DNA from: Marsupella aquatica
Taxonomy: Eukaryota > Marchantiophyta
Length of the DNA stretch: 64,000 nucleotides
NCBI GenBank assembly: GCA_973895155.1
Contig: OZ316895.1
Span: 23,126,001-23,190,000, forward strand
Direction of reading: 5' to 3'
The position numbers were made by a program, and so were the translations under genes. The notes under the pieces are model-generated. The model was given only the letters and a program-made list of their open reading frames with translations, did not search any database and had not been told where the DNA came from. Shown here piece by piece: positions 10,871 to 20,573 of the stretch (positions are counted from its first letter, which is position 1; each line of letters starts with the position of its first letter).

Positions 10871-11408
10871 TTGGGGGGGTCACTTCCATGGAAATGACAT
10901 ATCACGTGCGACGAAGTATAGGGTCATTTAAATGGTTTTGGAGGAAGACTTTATTAAGTCTTCAATGGAAACATAGGGTTGTTTAATTGCAAAATGCATA
11001 CGTGTTATCACCTCGGGGGTTGACTATAAAAAATCTTAGGAACCACGTGCGATCCAAAATATGTATTTTTCATAGAAATTAGCTAAATTTTTAAAAAGTG
11101 TAGGAAGAAAAAGAAGGTATTATAGACCAATATTTATAGAATATTCTCTAATATATACCTTTTATGAAGTAAAATAGGTCATTAATATTGAAAATAGAGA
11201 ATTTTTTTGGAATATTCCCATTATAAAATAGATGTGTTTATATTAGGCTAGGATCACACGTGGTACCCCAAAATATACACTAAGTTAACCCCCCGAGGTC
11301 ATCACATGATTGGTGTCGTATAACTTTATAGAAAGTGACTTAGGGGGTCATAAATGATCCAAATCGTCGCACGTGATGTTTGGCCCTTCATATAGTGACC
11401 CCCCCAAG
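10871..11408. mobile_element. TIR element carrying a nested MITE
   Basis: The left end TTGGGGGGGTCACT and the right end read inward (CTTGGGGGGGTCACT) form terminal inverted repeats, with a second shared block CATATCACGTGCGACGA against AACATCACGTGCGACGA. The flanks GTAGATAAC (10862-10870) and GTAGGCAAC (11409-11417) form a 9-bp target duplication with two mismatches. The related copy at 31.1 kb keeps the uninterrupted GTAGGCAAC, which supports a real insertion. Without the nested element the host is about 245 bp, so it is itself a MITE. Confidence 0.82.
11012..11297. mobile_element. Nested small TIR element (MITE), copy 2, inverted
   Basis: This 286-bp element is the inverted counterpart of the one at 8382-8668, about 90% identical. 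It starts CTCGGGGGTTGAC and ends with the complement of CTCGGGGGGTTAAC. The flanks GTTATCAC (11004-11011) and GTCATCAC (11298-11305) form an 8-bp target duplication with one mismatch. It sits inside the 10871-11408 TIR element. Confidence 0.88.
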
Positions 11409-11595
11409 GTAGGCAACTCTCTCTCTTGCTCTAATGGAATTTGTTTTTGAAGTGTTTTGAGTTGGAGTCCTCCTTCCTACGATACTTTTCCCCCAATGAT
11501 CCAGCTAGAAAACTAACGGTTCTATTGAGTAGTTCAGATTTTGTACACGCATAACTATAGGTCAAAACTCTGCTTTGGCAAGACTCTGCCAGGGA

Positions 11596-12213
11596 ATGGT
11601 AGAGCCGCAGCATGGAGTAGGTGATGGAGCCCCAAAACCTCATCCACCAAAGAAACCTAGCAAAGCCAGAGTGAATGTTGCTGTAGAGCTCATGGCAGGT
11701 CACATGGAGCAGGCAACATTGAGCTCAAAGAATTGGGTTGCCGTTGTTAGGGACCATCTACAGGCAGATACAGCCCCAGTTGATGCCATTCTCCTGGCAA
11801 TTAGGAGAATGGATGAAACGTTGTCTGGAAGGTTGAATGACATTGAGCAAAGGCTGACCATAATGGAGCAACGGTCAATTGCCATGTCGACCAACAATAA
11901 TATGCGTGTATTCAACTCCAAAGTTGATGCGCCTGCTGATCATCTTCATCCTCTTGTGAGCGAGGTTGATGGGCCTGAGATTGGCATAGGGATATTGATT
12001 CCATATTTCCCTCAGACATTAGCAGAATGTCGGAATTTGAGACCAGAGGTGCGAGGGTTAATATTGAATGCTTTGAATGTTCTGCATGAGCAGATGCCAG
12101 GCAATCATCTTGAAGTCTATGTTGCCAATGAATGCAATTGGCCTGCGCTCTTCAGGTTAGTTAGTGAAGATAGAAATGATTCTTGCAACGAGTATGAAGA
12201 GCTACTAGCTTGA
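11596..12213 (+). CDS. Coiled-coil protein of a local repeat family, chimeric C-terminus
   Basis: The open frame of 205 codons begins at the ATG at 11596; the frame is open upstream but has no earlier ATG. It is the longest uninterrupted member of the family. Visible parts are a P/K-rich N-terminus; a conserved SSKNWVAVVRDHL block; a predicted coiled coil around MDETLSGRLNDIEQRLTIME; KVDAPADHLHPLVSE; and FPQTLAECRNLRPEVRGL followed by HEQMPGNHLEVYV. The last dozen codons after CTTGCA are read from antisense PEX14 exon 11 sequence, so the natural C-terminus is lost. A CAG|GTTAGT at 12154 could be the ancestral splice donor. I do not recognise the family. Expression is unknown and a pseudogene is possible. 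Confidence 0.45.
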   Translation: MVEPQHGVGDGAPKPHPPKKPSKARVNVAVELMAGHMEQATLSSKNWVAVVRDHLQADTAPVDAILLAIRRMDETLSGRLNDIEQRLTIMEQRSIAMSTNNNMRVFNSKVDAPADHLHPLVSEVDGPEIGIGILIPYFPQTLAECRNLRPEVRGLILNALNVLHEQMPGNHLEVYVANECNWPALFRLVSEDRNDSCNEYEELLA

Positions 12214-14323
12214 CCAACAACTTGTACAGCTCCAATGTCCACTCTGTGGCCACAACCTCTATTATCTTCACTGAACTTGAACTAAGCCTTGCATCTGTGT
12301 CACCTTTCTTGAGCTACCATGGTTTTGAGGAACTTGATATGCCTGAACCGATTGTCAACTCTGTATTTTATTGTAAGCCAACTTTCATTGTGCCTAACAG
12401 ATTGTATGGTTTTGTCACCAGCACCAGCACCAGGATAATTTGATTGGGACTCAAGTGTAGCCTTCTCCCACCATTGCATGCAAGGAATCCACAAAATGTG
12501 AAAAGATATGTATGAGTTGTTTACGACGTAGATTGCAGACTTCAACCAGCTTCAAGAAGCACACAATAAGACATTTCAAGAAGAAATAAAATAGAAAGAG
12601 ATAGATGCCCCGAACGAAAGTAATCACAGATTAAATGAGTCTTTTCAACCAAAGGACAGCTTAAAGGAATGTAATCACACCGAACGACCATTTTGCGATT
12701 AGACAACTAGAAAATAGAGTAAGAACTTCAAAGATGCAGCTCAATGGAGATGAGATGCACCAAGAGTTGTCGTCTTAGATACTGCTGAAATCATGAAATA
12801 TTCGAGAGCCTTACCTTTAGTCTTGGCCGAAGTCTAGGATTTGAGGGCTGTTGATTCGGATTTGGGGGCTTATCATTGACCTCCTGCAAATCAGATATGC
12901 ATTTATAGACAAGAGAAACAAATATGCAAAGCAGATATGCATTTCTAAACAAGAGAAGGTTGGGTCTGTTGAATGAGGGCCCATACAAAATAGTATTTAC
13001 TAAACATTAGTTTGGAAACACGTATGCGCGTCTTTCCATTCAGTCACTATGCATACTTCGCAATGCAACACAAGATAACTTGACTGAATAATTCATGCAC
13101 AAATTGCCAGCTACAACATACCCTGATTCCTGGCGGCTTCTCTCCTCATTCCAGCATAGTTATAACCTGAACTTTGAACAAATGCATATATGTGAAAGCT
13201 GTAGAAGTGCAGACGTATTTAAAACTGAAAATACATTTCAGAGTGAGACTTCCTTCTATTCCTTTGACTAAAGTAAGACAACGAAACATGTCACGTTTGA
13301 AGGGACACATACATCTGAAACATATGATTGAGAATGAGGTGCGTCAATGGCAAAGTTGGTTGACCAAGACACGACAGGTTTCACTGCAATTCCACACATC
13401 CATATTAAAACAACGAAGCCTTTCTTGCACAACGTTGCAGCTTAGAAATTTTCATACAATAATAAGACATAGGACGAAGATGAGACATATATAGATACGT
13501 CTCAAACCCATGTATGTACATCAGAGTGCCTTGCACATTCACAAATCAGTTGGAGAGTGACCATGCCAAACTAGCCTCCCATTTTTTGAACTTTGATGTA
13601 ATATAGGAAAGGTGGCCAAATGATGGTACTTTTAGGAGACCTCCAAGTGTTTGTTAGGGTCTTTCAAAAAAGTACCCACACTAGGGAAAGCACCTTGATG
13701 TCCACTGTTGTAGGTTCTAGCCGAAGAGTTTGGCGCCAATCCAAAGTTTGTTTGCTGCAAGTGAATAGCTCGCGAACGAGCAGTTTTTTGGGAGAAGCGT
13801 ATTGTTCATTAATGAAGAGAATTTGACCACCAGGCAGTTTCAAATTATGAACACTGCATCCACATCGTCAAAATGTGATACGGAGAAAGCAAACACTTTC
13901 AAGGCTGCCAATGCATAGAAAGTTAAGAAACTACCTTGGTACTAATTGGTCATAGTTGCCTCTTGGGCTGGAGTTAGTTGTGGAGTCTTCTTTGGCTCTC
14001 CATGTGAGCTTCCTCCCGATACAATGTCCAGGATCCATTCTTTAAGTTTTGGGATGAAATATATCTGAAAAAAGTGGACAAATTAGTTATGTTTAGTAGG
14101 CACGTCTTCTTTGGATGTCAAAGTCTTTGTAACTGAGTTGTACGGAATTCAAAATGAGAAAGTGGAATCCAGGATCCCATTAATGCATGTGGAAGCCAAC
14201 TAACTTCCCTTCAAAGCAGACACTAATACGTTGATCACAAATGTCAATGAGAAACACAGTGTCTCACAAGCCTATTTTGTGACTTTGAAGTAAGACGTTG
14301 GTAAAACACTACATAGTATGAGC
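12186..14323 (-). pseudogene. Inverted, intron-containing partial copy of PEX14
   Basis: The minus strand matches PEX14 (20574-25110) at roughly 88-90%, introns included. Exon 11 begins here at the CAG near 12475 and reads WEKATLESQSNYPGAG; exon 10 (EVNDKPPNPNQQ) is at about 12815-12885. Exon 9, 8 and 7 equivalents follow at about 13120, 13330-13390 and 13740, all with changes. At about 13947 the copy jumps from exon 6 (parent about 23055) into exon 4 (parent about 22062), losing about 990 bp including exon 5 and the poly-alanine tract. It then runs through intron 3 to about 14323. Both termini of PEX14 are missing and frames are broken. The retained introns rule out a retrocopy. Confidence 0.88.
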
Positions 14324-14324
14324 A

Positions 14325-15280
14325 GTTTGAGATTTCTGAGTTTGATGGGCTTAGACATCAGGAACAGTTTCAGCTCAAGTTTGACAAGACCTAGGCTGGG
14401 AGTATTGGTGTCAGCGTAACTGAGGAAGGTCACATCTGTATGGAGTTTAAACCCAACTTGGAGAGCACTCGGGAACAATCGACAAGCAGCAGAAGTGGTA
14501 GAAGGGATTTCAAGATGAAGGGCAGCCCTGAAATTAGTTTTGTCACTTCCAATGTTGTTGGTGATGATTGTGTTGACGCTGAGCACCAATCCAGAAGCGG
14601 TGAAAGCCCTGACTGACTACTACGCTGCTAGCTGCCCAAGAGCTTAAGCGATCTTGACAGCTGCAGTGGAGGCATTGATGGCATCTGATCAATTTATGCC
14701 AGCTAAACTTCTCTGGCTGTTCTTCCACGACTGCTTCATCAATGTACCAATTCTCTCACCTTCTCTCTATCTCTTCCAAGTCAGTCTCTCGTTTGCTGAC
14801 CCCTTAGTTTGCTTACTTAGCATCTCTTGCATACTTTTTACACTGTTTCTAATTATGATGGCTCTTTTTGGGTGACTTTCCCCTGGACAATATTTTTCAT
14901 TCATGATTCTTGCTTTCTTGAGTAGCTTGCTCATATTTTGTGGGCAAGCTGCATTTGATTCTTCGTCTCCAGCAGTCACAAAAACTTCCACATCATTCAG
15001 CGTGCTTTGAAGCAGTATATATCAGATACTAATTAAGAACTAGTAAAGTGAAGATTGTTGCAATCCAAACGTTGAAAAAATCCCACATCTGTTTCTATGT
15101 GGCAGGACTGTGATGGATCACTCCTCATCGACCCATCTGTGAACAACAGCAATCCGAAGAAAACTGACCCTGCGAATGCCTCGGTTGACGGATAGGCAGT
15201 GATTGATGCTGCAAAGTTTCGTGCGTTTGTCTTGGAACTGTCTCGTGCGCCAACATTGTGGCACTTGCTACATCCTAGAA
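14325..15280 (+). pseudogene. Truncated class III peroxidase pseudogene
   Basis: The plus strand matches the minus-strand peroxidase gene (39867-42075) from its upstream flank (parent about 42262) through exon 1, intron 1 and most of exon 2 (parent about 41350), then stops. FMPAKLLWLFFHDCF in exon 1 and [14 protein letters not shown] in exon 2 are still readable. The signal-peptide region is frameshifted, in-frame stops occur (for example after SCPRA), the catalytic arginine position reads W, and the conserved GCDG reads DCDG. Exons 3-5, including the proximal-histidine AHTIG, are absent. It abuts the PEX14 copy directly. Confidence 0.92.
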
Positions 15281-16083
15281 GACTCTTTAGATTACTCGTT
15301 TACTGGGGGGACAACTTTATTCAGTAATCAAATTTATGGATAGGTTTCACCTTCCATTTTAACAAGAATGTCTTGTATGGAAGTAAAACATATGTTTATG
15401 AATTGTGAATGAATTCAGGAGATTCCTTTTGGTGACTGAGTTTGATCACAAGCTTTTGAGGTTCACGTCAAATTCACTGTTAGGCTTGCTCGCTGTGACG
15501 AGATTCACTAGCCAATTAGAGAATAGATATTTGAATTGGAAGGAGCAAAATTCCATTTTCAGAGTATCAAAGTATCGTTGTTTTACTTTGACATATGTAT
15601 TAGAGTTTGATTTGAGTTGCAAATCATTGACAATCAAACCATGTTGATGACATTTTGATATGTATCTCAGTAAAATCAACTAGAAATGTATTGTGGGTTT
15701 GGTGAGCAAAAGAGTCTTCTATTTCACATCCTTTTAGCGGGCCTTTTAGTTCCAAAAGGAGAGTGAATATGCTATGATAATTTTAATCGTTGTCTATACT
15801 AAGACCATAGTCCTTTTTGAAGGAGTGGCAATAGCAAATTAAAACAAATCTGATCTCAATTTAAACTTCGTTTTGATCCATAACTCAAGAGTTTACTTTT
15901 CCTTGTATTTTTGTTAATTTAATTCTTTTTGGAAGTTTGAGAAGTATAGAGCAAGAGCTCTAAATCACTCAACACTGTTAATTCATTCAATCTATTCCAA
16001 ATTTGTTTTTTATTATAGGGACCAAATTTTGAGTTTATATAGGAAATATGTTACTTTGTGTTCTTCTGGCCATACGACATTAT
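15281..16083. other. Intergenic, no supported gene
   Basis: AT-rich sequence with no convincing frame. It begins at the point where peroxidase homology stops, which marks the right edge of the duplicated mosaic. Confidence 0.5.
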
Positions 16084-16668
16084 TTATGGGATTGCATGGC
16101 CGTAAAACATGCACCCTCCTCTCGGGAAAAATACAATTGCACTTCCTTTGGCAAGACCTCCGCCCAGCCCCCCATGTGTCATCCTTAGTGGGGATGACGT
16201 TGACTGGATCAACCTCCGGTTCTTTGGCTTCCTCCTGCCCCCCCTTCCATTCTCAACAGTCTTCCTTTGTGCCGTTGATCGAGTCCTCTTTGCTAGGGTA
16301 GTTTTGTCACCTAACGCCCCTTTCCTTTTCGTGGTGGCTACTCCTGATGACTCCCCAAGTACCGCCCCCTTTGTCCACGCTGTCGTTGGGGCCGTCGTGT
16401 TCCCTTTTACCATTTCATGTTCCTCGTTGCAGCAGTTGATGGCTTCACAGATGCCGACAATTCTGTCCTTGGAGAACAGTATTTCGTCAAGCTGGTTAGC
16501 CGAGGGCGTCCACAAGAACTTGTCCTTGATGAGTTCTCCACCGTCGATGAATGCAAACTTCTGCAGCTCCCATAACCTAGCAAGTTCTTGTCTTTCTCTG
16601 GCGGCTCTTTCCGGTTCTTCCTCTTTGTAAGTCCCGATGAACTCAATTGCCCGCTTGAATAGGCATCT
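16084..16668 (-). pseudogene. Unrecognised ORF fragment, basic, possibly transposon-derived
   Basis: The minus strand is open for about 195 codons with clear protein-like composition. It reads KRAIEFIGTYKEEEPERAAR, then LARLWELQKFAFIDGGELIK, SANQLDEILFSKDRIVGI and a long K/R/T-rich tail ending in GGRRKPKNRR. There is no ATG at the head. A second frame at 16700-16407 starts at ATG (MSNINQVAHFEDAYSSGQ) and overlaps it, which suggests a frameshift. It is locally GC-rich against an AT-rich background. I do not recognise the family; an old transposon gene or a broken host gene are both possible. Confidence 0.35.
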
Positions 16669-16699
16669 TCAAAATGTGCCACTTGATTAATGTTGCTCA

Positions 16700-19600
16700 T
16701 CCCCGTCTGGTGTCAATTCTTGGTGCTTGCTTCCTTCCGCCGTGCTTTCCTAATTTGCTGTCAGTTTTGGCTGGTCTCGTTCACTCCTTGGAAGACGATT
16801 GTCAGTAGTCGAGAAGGAGTTGTTGACCCTGATGAACAGTCCTTACCCCCCTGCTTCTTGTCATGTAGGGTTGGACGGCTGCTGCCAATGGTGCCTAACG
16901 TACCCTAACCCTACTTGTACGAGAGCTGTTGTTGACACGCCCTCATTTCCTACTTCGGCTTAGGTTCTGTGGTTACACTTTAATTGTTTAAGTTTTTCCC
17001 CTTTTTCCCTTGTAACTGATGTAAACAGTATATACAACCCATGTTTAACCCTTGAATGCCCTAGTGATTCCTGGCTAGGCATCACAACATACTTCAGTCT
17101 TTGAGTTCTTTTGCAATTTTGCTTCATTTTATTTTTGTCTACGTGCTTTTCTCTCCTTTCTAAAGGTCTTGAAATATATACACATTGTTTTAGTCCAAAT
17201 ATCTCATACAGAACAACTCCAATTGTTTGTTTGGCATGAAGTGGCTCTTAATGTCATATTCTTCCCCAAAACAAGGCAAAGAACTCCAATTGTTCGTTTG
17301 GCCATGAAAAGGTTCCTAACGTCACATACGAGTCCACATCAAATGGTACTCGTGTGAACTCAAAATGTGATAACCATCAAATGAGAAAATTGCTAGCCTA
17401 AACAACAGACCAATAATACTGGTGTCTCATCCTTGGTCAGGTCTCAGCCCTCCTCATAGGAATAGCCCCTGCAATAATGACAAATTGCTACCACACTTTA
17501 GACCCCAATGCAAACCAGAAAATATATGCCTACCACCATTTCAACAGTACATAAATGCAAGAATCCAAATCCATAAACTAACTTGAAGTATGTTAGCCAC
17601 GGTCCATTATGGAGGTGTCACTCCGCAAATACACTGACCACTCACCTGTGCAGACTCCCCGAAATAATTGATAAATTTCAATTACAACAATCATAGACAC
17701 ACAAAATATGTTTACATTTCCCCATGCATATTTTCTACCTGTAGAACACTTTCTAATTGAGATATGTTACCTGACTTCTATGGAGGTGCAACCCCATAAA
17801 TATGCTCACTCGTCCTGTCCTTCCAGTTAGTAGTCCAATCAACCAATACTCGTGTTCGGGTTGTGAAAATGGAGCCTGCTACCATTTATTTAGAGATAGG
17901 GGCCATCATTGCGAAACTATCCCTCCAAAATCAGCCCCTATATGCTCTCTTTAAAGATGGCAGGCTCATTTGACTTAGGGGTGGAGATGCTCTTATAAAC
18001 TTTGTCAATATGTAAACCGCTTTGTCCACTTATGTGAACTGCAGAAACGTGCAATTCTTGTCATGTGGAACAGAAAGGGAAGCAGCTTCTCCCTTGCAGT
18101 TATCCAAGTATTTCACTTGTACAAGGTAGGGTTGACTATAATAGCAGGGTAGGGTCTAACTGTAATAGCAGTAGGGTAGCACACCAAAAGTGCCCATGTC
18201 CATAAAGCTGCTTTGACATGCTTTCCTATCTGGGCTTTGACCCTACTCCTGAAGGAAAGAGTTCCTGGTTAGTGTACAAATGCTGACAACATTACTAATC
18301 ACACTAACCTGAGTGCCTGTTTGTTGAACATATAGACCCGATAATATTCAAGCCCGCTGTGCCATTTCCAGAGCTTCATCCTGGCCCAAATCCCAATTTT
18401 TCACTCACACCTCCAACTTCAGTTACACTCCCAGAGTCATGGTCTAGAGGCTCACTCTAGTAGCTCTTATTGCAATTGTATACTTAGTTAGGTGGGTGTG
18501 GGTGTGGGGGTGGTGTATAAGTGTGTATATTTGGGGTGGAGGCAATCTTCAGAAGGGCACATGGAAAGGTATGTTGATGACCACTTTCTGTCATCCCATA
18601 CTGGTCCCTCCTAATCTCAGCTCTATGTGGAAATCTACAGTAGAAATAGTTACTTATTGAAAATTCGAGTCCTTTGAGTCAAGATTTTAGGTAGTGTTTA
18701 TGAATTGGAAAAAAACCTTTACAATGCATATTTTAGGAATATTCTAAGCATTGTGATGTAAAACACTCTTTATTTAGAAGAGTTATTTATGAAATTGCTC
18801 CACAAAGTAATGCTTGGATAGACACCCTTCTGACCAGGACGGACTAGGTTACTTTTGACAAGAAAAGTATGGATTTTCTTACTACAAAAACTTGCTACGT
18901 GAGTACAAAAAAGCTTTTTCTGTGGTCCATCTGGGTTTAGCAGGTCCATCTTGGGAATTTGTCCAAAAGTTGAGGTCCATTGGGGCCATTTGAGCTATAA
19001 TTTGAACAGAAAGAATAAAGTTAACTCTCTCTAAGTGCACACTCTCTGAAAGACAGACACACTGTGCACTAAACCAGTTTAGAAAGGGTGCACTTAACAA
19101 TAAATGCAACCTGATGGGATTGTGCGCTTATTGATATGTGCATGCCTTTCCTTAGTAGAATATCACTTATCCAAGGGGTTTGAACTTACAAACTTGTCAT
19201 TCAAAGAAAATGTTTTTTAGCCTTTTGCACTTAGAAAGGTGCAAAAGTGCAAACTCCCTGTAAAATAAAAGGGAAGAACAGAATTCCTTGCGTTTATGGA
19301 GTTTGAGCTTCGAACAAGATGAGCCGACAGAAATCGAATCTTCGTTGAGAGAAGAAAATCTTCGTCAGCTGCACAAATCCACAATATCCACGATACACTT
19401 GTGTAATCCTTGAAGTGCATCGCCGATCGCCCAAATCCTCGATTCACTCGGTGTCGTCCAGCGCCATCGTGAAGGGCAGAGGTGCGCACGGAATTCAACA
19501 TTGCTCTATGTTGGTCTAGGTGCGATCACGCAAACTATGCTTCATTAGGCTCTACGACCCTTGATTGGTTTCCTTTTCGCTGTTGAGACCTTGTCTCCTG

Positions 19601-20573
19601 ATTTTGGTGTCCGTTGTACTTTCTGCAAAAGTTGAATGCACACAATTCAATAAGTTTTCTGCGTTGTGGGGCAATCTCTGTGCATGCTGGCTGAGGAGAG
19701 GCAGAAAAAGAGCGAGGGCCGGTAGTCCATGAGAGTTGGTCGGTAAAGAAGGCTCGTGTAGAGACTTGCTGCAGCATGTCACGAGAGCTGTTGTCATGGA
19801 ACGGTCTCTTGTCTGAGCTCTTTTCTAGTGGGAACCACTGTTTCCGGTAACGCGGTTCGGAGTGTTCCACTCTGTTTACCGTTGTGTCCAATGATGCAAT
19901 TAAAGTGCTGAATCTCCAGAAGATCGAAAATTTGAGTAATTTCTCTGGAGTGGGTTTCTCGACCGAGGCTCTTTCGGAATGGGAGTCTTCTTTAGTCCAC
20001 CAGTTTAGGGTTGTGCTCTGGTTTAGTGCGTTTCCACCAGGTTTTCACTGTTGCGAGAGATTGCCTTTGTTTTCAGCTGCGATTTCTTCGTCAGGATGAT
20101 AGTTGTATCTGGTCGTGCGATTTCCATTTTAGTGGTGAGGATACACTCACAAGAGATATCTACTACTCTCCACTCTCCCTTGTCCCATCCCTTGTCTTGG
20201 TCAACTTGATTCTTGGTGCAGGGTGGACAGCCGTCGCTCTGTATCTAGAGTCTTTGCGTAGGCTTCCGAATTCTTATTGGCTGATTTCTGGGATTTTGGG
20301 GGCCCCTTGTGAATTAAGACACTTGTTAGTTTCCCCCGAGCAAATTCTGATTAGCGGTCCATTGGACGGGACGGGTCTAGTGGAATGATGCCTGGAAGTT
20401 TTTTCTTGTAGGTGTGAATTGTAGGTGCTGAACTTGCTCCTTCTTTCCGGGACTAACTAACTTTGCCTTCTATGACTGGATGTTGTCGAATGAACAGTGA
20501 AATTCACTGGCATTCTAGCTCTGCAATTCTCTACTAAGCGGGATCACGAGTGTGGTGAAGTTGGTTTTCAGCG
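16700..20573. other. Intergenic and PEX14 upstream region
   Basis: No supported gene. A repeat pair lies at 17205-17325. From about 19200 the base composition becomes more balanced, as expected for promoter and leader sequence. The stretch 20175-20380 resembles 33480-33690 upstream of the membrane-protein gene. A minus-strand frame at 19777-19535 begins like a mitochondrial presequence, but no further exons could be joined to it. Confidence 0.45.
17205..17325. repeat. About 73-bp imperfect tandem duplication
   Basis: The segment AACTCCAATTGTTYGTTTGGC, followed by CATGAA and TAAYGTCACATA variants, occurs at about 17213 and again at about 17282. It is a diverged two-copy duplication without coding signal. 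Confidence 0.7.

Larger units (their letters stand above)
10600..12185 (+). pseudogene. Copy A of the coiled-coil repeat family, with 5' leader
   Basis: The block has a leader (10600-10870 and 11409-11560) and a coding part (11575-12185). The leader matches the 5' region of the membrane-protein gene at 32.7 kb: both have GTCCATTGGCG, CCGGAGGAGCA, GAGGTGAGTAG and TGTATTTACAA in order. It also matches, inverted, the DNA upstream of family copies B and E. Two nested transposons interrupt it at 10871-11408. The coding part corresponds to copies B-E at 26-31 kb, which lie on the other strand. The homology ends at about 12185, where antisense PEX14 sequence begins. Confidence 0.75.

Noticed and set aside
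19535-19797. Minus-strand frames that look like a mitochondrial presequence (AFFTDQLSW, RSFSAS)
   Set aside because: No downstream exon could be joined, competing frames overlap, and the position fits the PEX14 promoter region.
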